This document shows positions 17,603-26,874 of a stretch of DNA of 64,000 bases, piece after piece. The stretch is from Actinobaculum massiliense (GTDB lineage: Bacteria > Actinomycetota > Actinomycetes > Actinomycetales > Actinomycetaceae), in the NCBI RefSeq assembly GCF_001457435.1, contig NZ_LN881717.1, positions 1,187,339 through 1,251,338 on the forward strand. Reading direction: 5' to 3'. Every line of letters starts with the position of its first letter. Position 1 is the stretch's first letter. Position numbers and translations under genes: made by a program. The notes below the pieces were generated by a model. That model was not told where the DNA came from. It saw nothing but the letters and a program-made list of their open reading frames with translations, and ran no database searches.

Positions 17603-18280
17603 CTATTTTCCTTCGACTGCCTCGCGGAACCAGCTGGTGATGGTGGTGGGGTGGGTGATCGCGGTGCCGACGACGGCGGCCCAAGCTCCGGTTTCCATTA
17701 CCTTCCGGGCTTGCTCGGGCGTGTGGATGCGACCCTCGCAGATCACGGGAGTATCGGGAAGGGCCTCCACAATTTGCGCGAGCAACTCAAAATCGGGGCC
17801 ATCGGTCTTCGGCCGAGCCGGGGTGTAGCCGGCCAGGGTGGTACCCACCAAATCCGCGCCGGCATCGCGGGCGCGCAGGGCATCCTCAAGCGAGCCGCAG
17901 TCGGCCATTACCAGTGCGCCCAGATCGTGCACCGGGGCTACCGAATCGGCGAAATCGGTTCCGTCAAAACGCGTGGCCGCGGTGGCGTCAATGGCAACCA
18001 CATCCGCTCCGGCGTGCACGCAAGCGCGAGCGTGGCGAATGGAGGGGGTGATATAGACGTCGCCGTGGCCTTCCTTCCACAGTCCAATAACGGGCACTTC
18101 TACTTGACCCTTAATCGCGGCAATATCGGCGATGCCTTGGCAGCGAATAGCCGCCGCTCCCGCGCGCTCGGCGGCGAGTGCCATTTGTGCCATGGTTTCC
18201 GGGTGGCGCAGCGGCTCGCCCGGGTAGGCCTGGCAGGAAACAATTAGCCGGCCCTTGATGGCCTCAATAATCGGGTTCAT
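17603..18280 (-). CDS. nanE: N-acetylmannosamine-6-phosphate 2-epimerase
   Basis: A 225-residue TIM barrel turning ManNAc-6-P into GlcNAc-6-P. LIVSCQAYPGEPL at the N-terminus, 'PVIGLWKEGHGDVYITP' with the catalytic Lys, and VICEGRIHTPEQA with the acidic residue are diagnostic. ATG 18280 has AAGGAG at ideal spacing. It sits 110 bases after the ROK kinase and 105 before nagB. Confidence 0.96.
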   Translation of the reverse strand: MNPIIEAIKGRLIVSCQAYPGEPLRHPETMAQMALAAERAGAAAIRCQGIADIAAIKGQVEVPVIGLWKEGHGDVYITPSIRHARACVHAGADVVAIDATAATRFDGTDFADSVAPVHDLGALVMADCGSLEDALRARDAGADLVGTTLAGYTPARPKTDGPDFELLAQIVEALPDTPVICEGRIHTPEQARKVMETGAWAAVVGTAITHPTTITSWFREAVEGK

Positions 18281-18389
18281 AGTTCTCCTTCATTGGATTC
18301 CGTTGATGTTTCGTTGAAATTACTTGGTGATCGAAAATCGCCTATCAGTCTAGGGATGTTGAGCGGAGCCAAGGAATACATAGGCGCGC

Positions 18390-19571
18390 CTAGGGCTGGC
18401 CCAAGGACGCTTCGGAGCATGCGTCCGTCCCGCCCTGAGCAGACGCATCCGCCCCGCCCTGAGTAGAAAGGGAGTGGAGGAGGTGCACGCCGGCACCGAT
18501 CAGCGGAGCGTTACCTCCGAGGCTTCCCTCTACCAGCGGGGTGGAGGCGATGGGCGTCATTGCGGTTTCCGCGAATCCGGCTTCGAGCCCCTGCCGCCAC
18601 GCCGGCCCGGCCCCCACCACGGAGCCGGAAAGAACCACGACGTCGGGGTCCAGGCAGTTCGCCAAACTCGCTACCACTTCGCCTAAAGCGACGCCGGAAT
18701 CGTGAATAACTGCGGTTGCGAAACTCGAGCCCGCGGCAGCGCGCTGGGCTACCTCTCCGCCTCCGCTGACCTGGGTGGGAAGGGTTTCTGCGGCCGCACC
18801 GCCCGCGGACTGATAGACAAAGGTCTCGCTGACGGGCTCAAGCGCGCCGGTGTAGGTTGCCGCGCGCCAGGGCGCTCCGATGCTCGCGCTCTCGGGGGCC
18901 AGCGCCGCCGCCCGCTTTGCCCACAGCCGGGCCAGCCCGGATCCGGAGGCGACCGATTCAATATGCGATTCGCGCCCGCATGAGCAAATCAGGCCGGCGG
19001 CAAGCGGATGGAAAAGGTGGCCGAAATGCCCCGATACCCCGCGAGCACCGTGATGGACCGTGCCATTAATAACGGCCGCGCCTCCCATTCCGGTGCCGAC
19101 GGCGAAGACCAGGGCGGTGCTCGCCCCCGTCGCCGCCCCGTAGCTCACCTCGCCCAGGGCGTGGCCGTGCACATCATTGAGTACTGCCACCGGTAACCCG
19201 GAGGCCTGGCGAAGTGCCTCGCCCAGAGGCTGGCTGGCCCAGCCGGGCATGGTATCGGTCGCCGAAGCAATTGAGCCGTCCTCGGCGCGGATCACACCCG
19301 CCGAAGAAACCCCGATCCCGGCCGGAGTAACCCCCGCCCGGGCGGCGTCGTGGAGAAGTGAACCCGCGAAATCGACGATGGTGGCGAGGACCTGGGCCCC
19401 GCCACGGTCGGCGCGCGTGGGTGTGGAAGAAGCGAGGGAAATGGTCGGTTTGTTTCCTCCGAAGGTTACGATTGCTCCGGCAATTTTGGTCCCGCCAATG
19501 TCGAGGGTGAGGACGGGGACGGGGTCCATGCCCCGGGTGGCTTCTCCGTGTGCGCCGGTGTCAAGCGCCAT
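18390..19571 (-). CDS. nanK: ROK-family kinase, probable N-acetylmannosamine kinase
   Basis: A 393-residue ROK protein (usual length about 300). LDIGGTKIAGAIV is the ATP phosphate-1 loop; VLNDVHGHALGE has the catalytic Asp; GHFGHLF..., then CSCGRESHIES, is the zinc site, with the third Cys of the usual CxCGxxGCxE replaced so that it reads CSCGRESH. A 50-residue low-complexity insert (about 235-290) and a C-terminal tail with duplicated AQGGTDA-type units explain the extra length. Placement before nanE and nagB implies ManNAc as substrate. ATG 19571 follows GGGAGCAG. Confidence 0.85.
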   Translation of the reverse strand: MALDTGAHGEATRGMDPVPVLTLDIGGTKIAGAIVTFGGNKPTISLASSTPTRADRGGAQVLATIVDFAGSLLHDAARAGVTPAGIGVSSAGVIRAEDGSIASATDTMPGWASQPLGEALRQASGLPVAVLNDVHGHALGEVSYGAATGASTALVFAVGTGMGGAAVINGTVHHGARGVSGHFGHLFHPLAAGLICSCGRESHIESVASGSGLARLWAKRAAALAPESASIGAPWRAATYTGALEPVSETFVYQSAGGAAAETLPTQVSGGGEVAQRAAAGSSFATAVIHDSGVALGEVVASLANCLDPDVVVLSGSVVGAGPAWRQGLEAGFAETAMTPIASTPLVEGSLGGNAPLIGAGVHLLHSLSTQGGADASAQGGTDACSEASLGQP

Positions 19572-19715
19572 AGCTTTCTGCTCCCATTATTATTGTGCGG
19601 AATGTGACGTGATGCGCCGCGCCGCAGACCTGTACGTACCCTGCCAACGTTGGTAGGGCGGTATTTTGGATGCGGATTCGTCTTCCCCGGTCGCTTTGGT
19701 AGCGAGCCGTGTGAA

Positions 19716-19728
19716 AGGTCAGACAAAA
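19716..19728. promoter_or_regulatory. Candidate operator 1 of the sialic acid regulon
   Basis: AGGTCAGACAAAA reads TTTTGTCTGACCT on the minus strand, an imperfect TGTC-T-GACA dyad. On the minus strand it follows a TATAGT -10 candidate, where a repressor would block the nanK-nanE-nagB promoter. It is shared with 19876 and 26884. Confidence 0.45.
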
Positions 19729-19866
19729 ACTATAGGGATAGTCTACCTGGAATGCGGGCCGGTGAGGAAACGACTAAAAGCCCTAAAATCTGGCGGATAT
19801 ATCCCAAAGGCTCGCCGCCGGAAACTTCTCGTTAGCGCCCTGTTACCAAATTGTTGTAAACCCCGG

Positions 19867-19895
19867 TTGCGTTCATTTGTCTGATGACATAGATT
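19867..19895 (+). promoter_or_regulatory. siaE promoter with candidate operator 2
   Basis: TTGCGT (19867-19872) and TAGATT (19890-19895) are 17 bases apart. The spacer contains TTTGTCTGATGACA, a TGTC-TGAT-GACA dyad. An operator in the -35/-10 spacer is a classic repressor position. Confidence 0.5.
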
Positions 19896-20056
19896 CTTCA
19901 CAGGGAGTTATTGGAGAACTCTCGGTCAGCGATCTCATTGCCGAGATCATGCGGGGCTACAAAGGCGAACAGTTCCCCGGATATCTCAGCCGCTGGTGCG
20001 GTTTCTCCGCGCGGCGCTTTACGAGATCGAAAAACTCAACGAAGAGGACACGATCG
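19896..20056 (+). other. Long siaE leader with coding-like sequence
   Basis: The 160 bases between the predicted start of transcription and siaE read like codons of a real protein in one frame (LSVSDLIAEIMRGYKGEQF) and, after a shift near 19995, in another (LRAALYEIEKLNEEDTID). No good start codon with a ribosome site precedes it. It could be a decayed gene, a leader peptide, or chance. Confidence 0.3.
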
Positions 20057-21640
20057 ATGCGAAAGAGCATTTATTCCAAGAAGTTCGCCGCGGTCCTCGC
20101 CGCGGCGGCGCTAGCGCTGACCGCTTGCGGCGGTGGCGGCGGTACGAAAGGTGGTGCCTCGGATGCAACGTCCGGCGGCGCCAGCGATTCCCAGACGGGA
20201 ACCATTACCGCGGGTGCGGCGTACGAAACCTCCAACTACGATCCGTCGTCGACGTCGTCGGCGCTGGCTATGGGCACCAACTGGCACGTAGTTGAGGCAC
20301 TGTACTCCTTCGATCCCGATTTCAACGTGCGTAAGGAACTCGCGGCAGACAACGAGCCGACCAAGGTGACCGATACGCAGTACGAAGTGAAGATCCGTAA
20401 GGGTGCCGCCTTCTCCGACGGCAACGCCGTGACCGCCGACGACGTCGTTTCGTCGTTCGAGCGCTCCATGGATCCGGAAAACCTCTACGCCTCGATGCTC
20501 ACCTCCATCCAGAGCGTAGAAAAGAAGGACGATTCCACCGTTACGATCAACCTGAAGCAGCCCTTCTCGCTGCTCAAGCAGCGCCTCACCGTTGTCAAGA
20601 TCGTTCCGAAGGCTTCGACCGTTGACGAGATGAAGGTCAAGCCGATTGGTTCGGGCCCGTGGAAGTACGACACGATTACGGATACCGCGATCGAAATGTC
20701 GCCCAACGAGCACTACAACGGCGATATGCCCGCCAAGGGCGCGGCCATGCACTGGGACGTCATCAAGGATGACAACGCCCGCACCACCGCCGCTCAGGAT
20801 GCAACCATTGGCGTGATGGAAGCCGTTCCGGCTGACCGCGTTGAGCTCCTCGAGTCGGCCGGTCTGAAGGTGGAGGAAAAGCAGGGCTTCAACCTTCCGT
20901 TCCTCCTCTTCAACACCAACAAGGCTCCGTTCAACGATGCCCGCGTGCGCCAGGCGTTCCACTACGCCATTGATACTCAGAAGCTCATCGACAACGCGAT
21001 GGACGGTAAGGCCGCCGAGGCCACCGGCTTCCTGCCCGAGACTTCCGAGTACTACCACAAGGCCGCGAACCAGTACACCTACAACCCGGAGAAGGCCAAG
21101 GAACTGCTCGCTGAGGCCGGCGCTTCGAACCTCTCCATCACCCTCAACAGCACCGATCACCCGTGGATCGAGGCTCTTGGCCCGCAGATCAAGAACGATC
21201 TCGAAGCCGTTGGCGTGAAGGTGGAGATCAACTCGCAGGCTTCCGCATCGCTTTACTCGAACGTCCTGGACATTGACGGCGCGACCTTCGACGTCGCCCT
21301 CGCCCCCGGTGACCCCTCGGTCTTCGGTAACGATCCGGACATGCTCCTGCGCTGGTGGTACGGAGACAATATCTGGATGAGCAAGCGTTCTGGCTGGAAG
21401 ATTTCCGACCCGGAGAACTTCGCTAAGCTACAGGGCCTGCTCGATGAGGCGGTTCAGCTTGATGGCCAGGAGCGCCAGGACAAGTGGAACGAAGCCATGG
21501 ATATGGTCGCTGAGCAGCTGCCGATCTACCCGCTGTTCCACCGCACGGTGATCACCGCCTACAACCCCTCGATTGTTGAGGACGTTACGCCGATCACCAC
21601 CACGGGTCTGAACTTGCTGACGGCAAACCCGCTGGAGTAA
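20057..21640 (+). CDS. siaE: Sialic acid ABC importer, substrate-binding lipoprotein
   Basis: A 527-residue family 5 (DppA/OppA-type) binding lipoprotein. The signal peptide ends in the lipobox LTAC (Cys 24), followed by a Gly/Ser-rich tether; YEVKIRKGAAFSDGNAVTADDV and VRQAFHYAIDTQKLI are family signatures. The family mostly binds peptides, but the order binding protein, permease, fused permease-ATPase, ATPase, beside nanA, nanK, nanE and nagB is that of the Corynebacterium glutamicum siaEFGI sialic acid importer, so Neu5Ac is the likely ligand. ATG 20057 has GAGGA 9 bases upstream. A stem-loop separates it from the permease gene. Confidence 0.85.
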   Translation: MRKSIYSKKFAAVLAAAALALTACGGGGGTKGGASDATSGGASDSQTGTITAGAAYETSNYDPSSTSSALAMGTNWHVVEALYSFDPDFNVRKELAADNEPTKVTDTQYEVKIRKGAAFSDGNAVTADDVVSSFERSMDPENLYASMLTSIQSVEKKDDSTVTINLKQPFSLLKQRLTVVKIVPKASTVDEMKVKPIGSGPWKYDTITDTAIEMSPNEHYNGDMPAKGAAMHWDVIKDDNARTTAAQDATIGVMEAVPADRVELLESAGLKVEEKQGFNLPFLLFNTNKAPFNDARVRQAFHYAIDTQKLIDNAMDGKAAEATGFLPETSEYYHKAANQYTYNPEKAKELLAEAGASNLSITLNSTDHPWIEALGPQIKNDLEAVGVKVEINSQASASLYSNVLDIDGATFDVALAPGDPSVFGNDPDMLLRWWYGDNIWMSKRSGWKISDPENFAKLQGLLDEAVQLDGQERQDKWNEAMDMVAEQLPIYPLFHRTVITAYNPSIVEDVTPITTTGLNLLTANPLE

Positions 21641-21680
21641 GAGCAACCCCTTAGGGTTCTCGTCAATCAGGATCCCAGTA

Positions 21681-21714
21681 GGAGGGGGCGCTCGTTCTAC
21701 ACGGCGTCCCCTCC
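21681..21714 (+). terminator. Stem-loop between siaE and siaF
   Basis: GGAGGGGGCGC (21681-21691) pairs with GCGTCCCCTCC (21704-21714), one G-U pair, 12-base loop, no T-run. It probably protects or over-expresses the binding-protein mRNA relative to the permeases. Confidence 0.6.
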
Positions 21715-21744
21715 TCTATCCGGGGAACTGAGGAGTAAAAATAT

Positions 21745-22704
21745 ATGAACAACCTCATCAGACTTATCGGTCGAAGGCTGGTTGCACTGCCGTTCATGAT
21801 TTTGGGCGTCGTCTTCCTCGTCTTCTTCCTCATGTCATTCTCAAGCAATGATCCGGCGTATTCCGCACTTTCAGAGAATGCCACCGACGCTCAGCGCGAG
21901 GCGTTCCGCGAATCGCAGGGCCTGAATAGGCCGTGGATCGTCCAGTTCGTCGCCTTCATTGGCGGAATGTTCCGGGGGCACCTCGGTGTTTACGGCGTTC
22001 GCCAGGATTCGGTGGCCGAATTGGTCGGAAACGCCTTCCCAATTACCATGCAGCTGACCTTCTTCGGTCTTCTTCTCGCCATTCTCATTGCCTTCCCGCT
22101 CGGCGTTCTCGCGGCTCTCTACCGCGACCGCTGGCCGGATAAGATCATCCGCATTATCTCCATCGCCGGCATCGCAACGCCGTCGTTCTGGTTGGGCATC
22201 ATGCTCATTGTGTGGATGGGGCCCTCGAACCTCAACCTGCTCCCGGTCTCCGGAAAGTTGCCACCAATGCTTGGCGACTTCGGTGGATGGTTCCTGCGAA
22301 TGCTACTTCCCGCTATCGCCCTCGCGGTTCCCGTGATTGGCTCGCTCACCCGAGTTATTCGTACCTCGATGGTGGAAGAACTGGATAGTGATTACGTGCG
22401 TACCGCGCTCGGTGCGGGACTTCCGAAGACGGTTGTTATCTCGCGCAACGTTTTGCGTAACGCTCTTATCACCCCGGTTACGGTGCTCGGCTTGCGCGTT
22501 GGCTACCTCATGGGCGGCGCGGTCGTTATCGAAGTTATTTTCAATCTGCGCGGCATGGGGCGCGTGATTGTGGACGGTATTACAAACGGCTGGACCACCG
22601 TTGTCCAGGGCGTTGTGCTGGTGGTTGCGATTGCGTTCATCGTGGTGAACATTATCGTCGACCTCCTCTATATCGCCATCAACCCGAGGATTAGGTCGGT
22701 GTAA
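21745..22704 (+). CDS. siaF: Sialic acid ABC importer, permease (DppB type)
   Basis: A 319-residue inner-membrane permease with about six helices and the BPD_transp_1 domain. Typical DppB features: LIGRRLVALPFMILGVVFLV start, the LNRPWIVQF segment, and the EAA loop VRTALGAGLPKTVVISRNVL that contacts the ATPases. Good GAGGAGT site before ATG 21745. The stop is 2 bases before siaG. Confidence 0.92.
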   Translation: MNNLIRLIGRRLVALPFMILGVVFLVFFLMSFSSNDPAYSALSENATDAQREAFRESQGLNRPWIVQFVAFIGGMFRGHLGVYGVRQDSVAELVGNAFPITMQLTFFGLLLAILIAFPLGVLAALYRDRWPDKIIRIISIAGIATPSFWLGIMLIVWMGPSNLNLLPVSGKLPPMLGDFGGWFLRMLLPAIALAVPVIGSLTRVIRTSMVEELDSDYVRTALGAGLPKTVVISRNVLRNALITPVTVLGLRVGYLMGGAVVIEVIFNLRGMGRVIVDGITNGWTTVVQGVVLVVAIAFIVVNIIVDLLYIAINPRIRSV

Positions 22705-22706
22705 CG

Positions 22707-24851
22707 ATGGGACGGAAGAAACTAACAAAGAAGCTGGAAGGTGGCCCGGTGCGCTTCAAGCGTTTCCGCGCCATGAGCCTGGGATCACAGATCTCTCTGC
22801 TGGTGATCCTGGCGCTAATTTTGGTTGCTATTTTCGCCAATTTCATTGCCCCGCATGATCCGCTGGAGATCTTCACCGCGAAGGAAGCGCCTTCTGGCAC
22901 ACACCTTTTCGGTACGGACGATAAGGGCCGCGACGTGCTCTCGCGCGTTATGTACGGTGGCCGTTACTCGCTGGTGGTGGGCTTTGTGGCCCTCTTTATC
23001 GCGTTGCTCTTTGGCTCCATTATTGGTGCCACCGCCGCGGTATCACGCAAGTGGGTTTCGGAACTGATCATGCGCTGCCTCGACGTGATTATGGCTATCC
23101 CCGGCATCGCTCTGGTGGCTGTTTTCGTGGTGGTGTTCAATAACTCGCTCATCACGATTTCCATATCGATTGGTGTGGTCTACATACCCCAGTTAGCCCG
23201 CGTGGTTCGCGCGAATGTGTTGTCCGAATACGGCGAGGATTACGTACGTGCGGTGATCGTCTCCGGTGCTCGTGCACCGTGGATCCTCCTCAAGCACGTG
23301 GTGCGCAACTGCGCCGCTCCGGTCATGGTGTTCGCGACGGTTCTGGTGGCGGATGCGATCGTGCTCGAAGCATCGCTCTCCTTTATCCAGGCCGGTATTC
23401 AAGAGCCGACGCCGACGTGGGGCAATATCTTGTCCGACGCCCAGGGTGGTGTGATGGCCGGACGCTGGTGGCAGGCGCTGTACCCGGGCCTGGCAATTAT
23501 GATCACCGTGCTGTGCTTGAACATCCTTTCTGAGGGCATCACCGACGCCATGGTGGTGGCTCCGAAGGGCCAGAGCTCCGTTGATGAAACGGCTGGCGCG
23601 GAGTCTCGCTCCGAAGCCGATCGCCTCATCTCCGATCCGGTGCTCGCCTACGAAGCCCAGCACAATGCGTTGGTCGCTCGCCTGGATCGCCTGCGCGAGG
23701 TCGAATCCAAGCGCAACGATCGATTCGTGCCGACCTCCACGGAGGAACCGGTTATTCAGGTCAACAACCTATGCATTCGCTTCCCGCGGCACGGGGACAT
23801 CGACGTCGTCGATCACGTCTCCTTTGCCGTACGACCCGGGGAAACCATGGGCCTGGTGGGCGAATCCGGTTGCGGCAAGTCGATTACGGCGTTCTCCATC
23901 ATGGGCCTGCTACCCGCGGAGGCGGAAATTTCCGGCGAAATCCTTTACAACGGCAAGAACCTCCTCGAGATCTCGCCGAAGGAACACAACGATCTACGCG
24001 GCAACGAGATCGCCATGATTTACCAGGATGCTCTCTCCTCGCTCAACCCTTCGATGCTGATCAAGTCTCAGATGAAGCAGCTGACCAGCCGCGGGGGTAC
24101 CCGTAGCGCGGAGGAACTCCTGGAGCTGGTGGAACTGGACCCGAAGCGTACGCTCGAGTCCTACCCGCACGAGCTTTCCGGCGGTCAGCGCCAGCGCGTC
24201 CTCATCGCCATGGCGCTCACCCGTGATCCGAAGCTCCTCATCGCTGACGAACCGACCACCGCTCTGGACGTGACGGTCCAGAAGCAGGTGATTGACCTGC
24301 TCAATCGCCTGCAGGAGAAGCTTGGCTTCGCGATGATCTTCGTCTCGCACGATTTGGCGCTGGTGGCCGAGGTGGCTAACAGCATTACGGTGATGTACGC
24401 CGGCCAGGTTGTGGAGCAGGCTTCCACAAAGGAACTGCTGATGGATCCTCGCCACGAGTACACGCGCGGACTGCTTGGTTCGGTGCTTTCGATCGAGGCC
24501 GGTTCTGGACGCCTGCATCAGGTTCCCGGCACCGTGCCTTCGCCGAAGGACTTCCCGGCGGGCGATCGTTTCGCACCGCGTTCCTCGCACCCGACGGTGG
24601 GTCTGGATACCAAACCTGTACTTATCCGCGTTCCCGATACCTGGCACTTCTACGCCGGGCATCCGGAAGCGCAATCGGGTGCGCACGCGCTGGATGCCGA
24701 GCCGCTCGGTGGCGTGGAAATCGAGGACCGCGAGGCCGGGCGCCGCGCGATCGTCGAGGGTGAAGTCGCCGGGTCTCGGATGACCGATGAAGAAGCGGAC
24801 GCGCAACGCCTCCAGGTTGAGCGCGGGGCCGCGGAAGATGGAGAGGAGTAA
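22707..24851 (+). CDS. siaG: Sialic acid ABC importer, fused permease (DppC) and ATPase (DppD)
   Basis: A 714-residue natural fusion. Residues 1-290 are a DppC-type permease (GTDDKGRDVLSRVMYGGRYS motif, EAA loop VRAVIVSGARAPWILLKHVV). Residues about 345-610 are an ABC ATPase with Walker A GESGCGKS (about 385-392), signature LSGGQRQR, Walker B LLIADEPTTALD and the H-loop His in FVSHDLA. The last 70 residues are charged and unrecognised. The same fusion is known in C. glutamicum SiaG; in most Dpp-type systems these are separate genes. The one frame runs through without a break, so it is not a sequencing artefact of two genes. Confidence 0.92.
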   Translation: MGRKKLTKKLEGGPVRFKRFRAMSLGSQISLLVILALILVAIFANFIAPHDPLEIFTAKEAPSGTHLFGTDDKGRDVLSRVMYGGRYSLVVGFVALFIALLFGSIIGATAAVSRKWVSELIMRCLDVIMAIPGIALVAVFVVVFNNSLITISISIGVVYIPQLARVVRANVLSEYGEDYVRAVIVSGARAPWILLKHVVRNCAAPVMVFATVLVADAIVLEASLSFIQAGIQEPTPTWGNILSDAQGGVMAGRWWQALYPGLAIMITVLCLNILSEGITDAMVVAPKGQSSVDETAGAESRSEADRLISDPVLAYEAQHNALVARLDRLREVESKRNDRFVPTSTEEPVIQVNNLCIRFPRHGDIDVVDHVSFAVRPGETMGLVGESGCGKSITAFSIMGLLPAEAEISGEILYNGKNLLEISPKEHNDLRGNEIAMIYQDALSSLNPSMLIKSQMKQLTSRGGTRSAEELLELVELDPKRTLESYPHELSGGQRQRVLIAMALTRDPKLLIADEPTTALDVTVQKQVIDLLNRLQEKLGFAMIFVSHDLALVAEVANSITVMYAGQVVEQASTKELLMDPRHEYTRGLLGSVLSIEAGSGRLHQVPGTVPSPKDFPAGDRFAPRSSHPTVGLDTKPVLIRVPDTWHFYAGHPEAQSGAHALDAEPLGGVEIEDREAGRRAIVEGEVAGSRMTDEEADAQRLQVERGAAEDGEE

Positions 24852-24854
24852 ACG

Positions 24855-25715
24855 ATGACAACAGATCGTATTGCTTCCCGTGAAGAGCTCCAGCGCATGG
24901 AAAGCGGAGAGCCACTCATCGAGCTGAAGGACGTTGACGTTACCTTCACGACTCGTACCGGCAAGCTTTTCAACCCGAATAAGGTGCACGCTGTCAAGAA
25001 CGTGAATATCGCTCTTTATCCGGGCGAAACGATCGGTATCGTTGGTGAATCCGGTTCGGGTAAATCAACGACGGCGAACGTAATGTGCGGCCTGCAGCAG
25101 GCTACCGGTGGCAAGGTCTACTTCAAGGGTCACGATGTGACCCACCGTAGCGCCAAGGCCCGCAAGGTCATTGGGCGCGTCGTTTCGGTGGTCTTCCAGG
25201 ATCCGGCAACGGCGTTGAATGCTCGTATGAACGTGCATGACCAGCTCCTTGATCCGCTTCTTGTACACAAGATCGGGGATGCGCAGTCGCGCGAAAAGCG
25301 CGTACGCGAGCTGATCTCCTTCGTGGGCCTGCCGGCCTCTGCTCTGGAAGCGCTTCCCGGGCAGCTTTCGGGTGGTCAGCGCCAGCGCGTGGCAATTGCG
25401 CGTGCGCTTTCGCTCGAACCCGATGTGATTATTGCGGACGAACCGACCTCGGCACTCGACGTGTCTGTACGCGCGCAGATCCTCAACTTGCTCTCGGATT
25501 TGAAAACCGAGCTGGGAATGTCAATGGTCTTCATTAGCCACGACATTCAGACAGTTCGTTACGTTTCGGATCGCATCGCGGTAATGAACCGCGGAGAGTT
25601 TGTAGAAGAAGGGCCCGCTGAGCAGGTTCTTCACAGTCCCCGGGACGAGTACACGAGGACCCTCCTCGCGGCCACTCCGTCCCTCCTGCACCCTAATCTG
25701 GGAGGAAAAGAATAA
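24855..25715 (+). CDS. siaI: Sialic acid ABC importer, second ATPase (DppF type)
   Basis: A 286-residue ATPase with Walker A GESGSGKS, signature LSGGQRQR, Walker B VIIADEPTSALD and switch FISHDIQ. It pairs with the ATPase half of SiaG as the DppDF-like heterodimer. It starts 3 bases after siaG and its stop overlaps the nanA start by one base, so translation is coupled. Confidence 0.93.
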   Translation: MTTDRIASREELQRMESGEPLIELKDVDVTFTTRTGKLFNPNKVHAVKNVNIALYPGETIGIVGESGSGKSTTANVMCGLQQATGGKVYFKGHDVTHRSAKARKVIGRVVSVVFQDPATALNARMNVHDQLLDPLLVHKIGDAQSREKRVRELISFVGLPASALEALPGQLSGGQRQRVAIARALSLEPDVIIADEPTSALDVSVRAQILNLLSDLKTELGMSMVFISHDIQTVRYVSDRIAVMNRGEFVEEGPAEQVLHSPRDEYTRTLLAATPSLLHPNLGGKE

Positions 25716-26635
25716 TGGCAGATTCACGTTTCAGGGGTGTCATTCCCCCGGTCGTGACGCCGCTGACGGCCGACCGTCAGTTCGACGAGAAATCGTTCGA
25801 GAATAACGTCAATCGAATGATCGAGGCAGGGGTCGATGGCCTCTTCTTCCTCGGTTCCACCGGAGAAGTAGCGTTTTCGACGCCGTCGCGCCGGCGCGAG
25901 ATCATCGAAGCCGCGGTGCGCGTGGTCAACGGACGGGTTCCGGTTCTGGCCGGCGTCGTTGATATGCAAACCGAGCAGATGATTGAGCACGGCCTGCAGG
26001 CCAAGGAGCTGGGCGTTGACGCCATTGTGGCAACTGCTCCGTTCTACGCGCTGTCATCTGTCAAGGAAGACGAAGCTTCCTTCCGCGCGCTGCACGAGGC
26101 GGTGGATCTGCCGCTGTTCGCCTACGACCTTCCGGTTTGTGTGCACAAGAAGCTCGGCGTGGACATGCTGATGCGCTTGGCCAACGACGGCGTGCTCGCC
26201 GGCGTGAAGGATTCTTCCGGCGACGACGTCAACTTCCGCTACCTGGTGCGCGCCAACAAGGCCGCGGGCTCACCGCTCTCGGTTCTGACCGGGCACGAGG
26301 TCGTGGTCGACGGCGCCTATATGTCTGGCGCGGACGGATCCGTTCCCGGCCTGGGCAATGTTGACGCTCGTAGCTACGTTGAGCAGTGGCAGGCCGCGCA
26401 GGCCGGCGACTGGGATAAGGTCCGCGAGATTCAGGACCGCCTGGCCGGCCTGATGCGCATCGCCATGGTCGCCAAGGCCACCGCCGGATTCGGCGTGGGC
26501 GTGGGCGGATTCAAGACGGCGCTCATGCTCCTCGGTGTAATCGAAACCAACCAGATGCCTCGCCCGGTCGAGGCGCTCGAAGGGGCGGATGTTGAGGCTG
26601 TTCGCCAGATTTTGGTCGAATCGGGTTTGCTCTAA
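25715..26635 (+). CDS. nanA: N-acetylneuraminate lyase
   Basis: A 306-residue TIM barrel of the DHDPS/NAL family, splitting Neu5Ac to ManNAc and pyruvate. GSTGEVAFST is the carboxylate-binding motif, YDLPV holds the catalytic Tyr, and GVKDSSGD carries the Schiff-base Lys. Family members with other substrates exist, but its place at the end of the sialic acid importer operon settles the call. ATG overlaps the siaI stop (TAATG). A strong terminator follows. Confidence 0.93.
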   Translation: MADSRFRGVIPPVVTPLTADRQFDEKSFENNVNRMIEAGVDGLFFLGSTGEVAFSTPSRRREIIEAAVRVVNGRVPVLAGVVDMQTEQMIEHGLQAKELGVDAIVATAPFYALSSVKEDEASFRALHEAVDLPLFAYDLPVCVHKKLGVDMLMRLANDGVLAGVKDSSGDDVNFRYLVRANKAAGSPLSVLTGHEVVVDGAYMSGADGSVPGLGNVDARSYVEQWQAAQAGDWDKVREIQDRLAGLMRIAMVAKATAGFGVGVGGFKTALMLLGVIETNQMPRPVEALEGADVEAVRQILVESGLL

Positions 26636-26713
26636 ACAGCTGATCTGAACGGCTAACTGAGCCGGGCGAGTTCAGCCGCCACGCTGCGCCCGGTGCCTCG
26701 CTCCCGTTTCGGG

Positions 26714-26752
26714 ATCGGGCCCTGGATCGAAAAGATCCGGGGCCCGATTTTT
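26714..26752 (+). terminator. Rho-independent terminator of the sia-nanA operon
   Basis: ATCGGGCCC (26714-26722) pairs with GGGCCCGAT (26740-26748), with inner GGATC/GATCC, then TTTTT. Confidence 0.92.
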
Positions 26753-26767
26753 GTTCCTCCGCCCTCC

Positions 26768-26825
26768 CGATGATTCCGCGAATGTTGCGGGGCGGGTGCG
26801 GGGCGATTTTTCCGCGAATGTTGCG
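26768..26825 (+). repeat. Two repeat units, 36-bp period, intergenic
   Basis: CGATGATTCCGCG plus AATGTTGCG at 26768 and CGATTTTTCCGCG plus AATGTTGCG at 26804. These are among the few copies in the glycan island, placed between the terminator and the next promoter. Confidence 0.8.
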
Positions 26826-26874
26826 TGCGGAGGTTTGGTGCGGGTGCGCGGCGATAAGGAATCGCGATCGCACC

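Noticed and set aside
22707-24851. Two separate genes (dppC, dppD) joined by a sequencing error
   Set aside because: The frame is continuous with a 50-residue linker and the same fusion is known in the corynebacterial SiaG protein.
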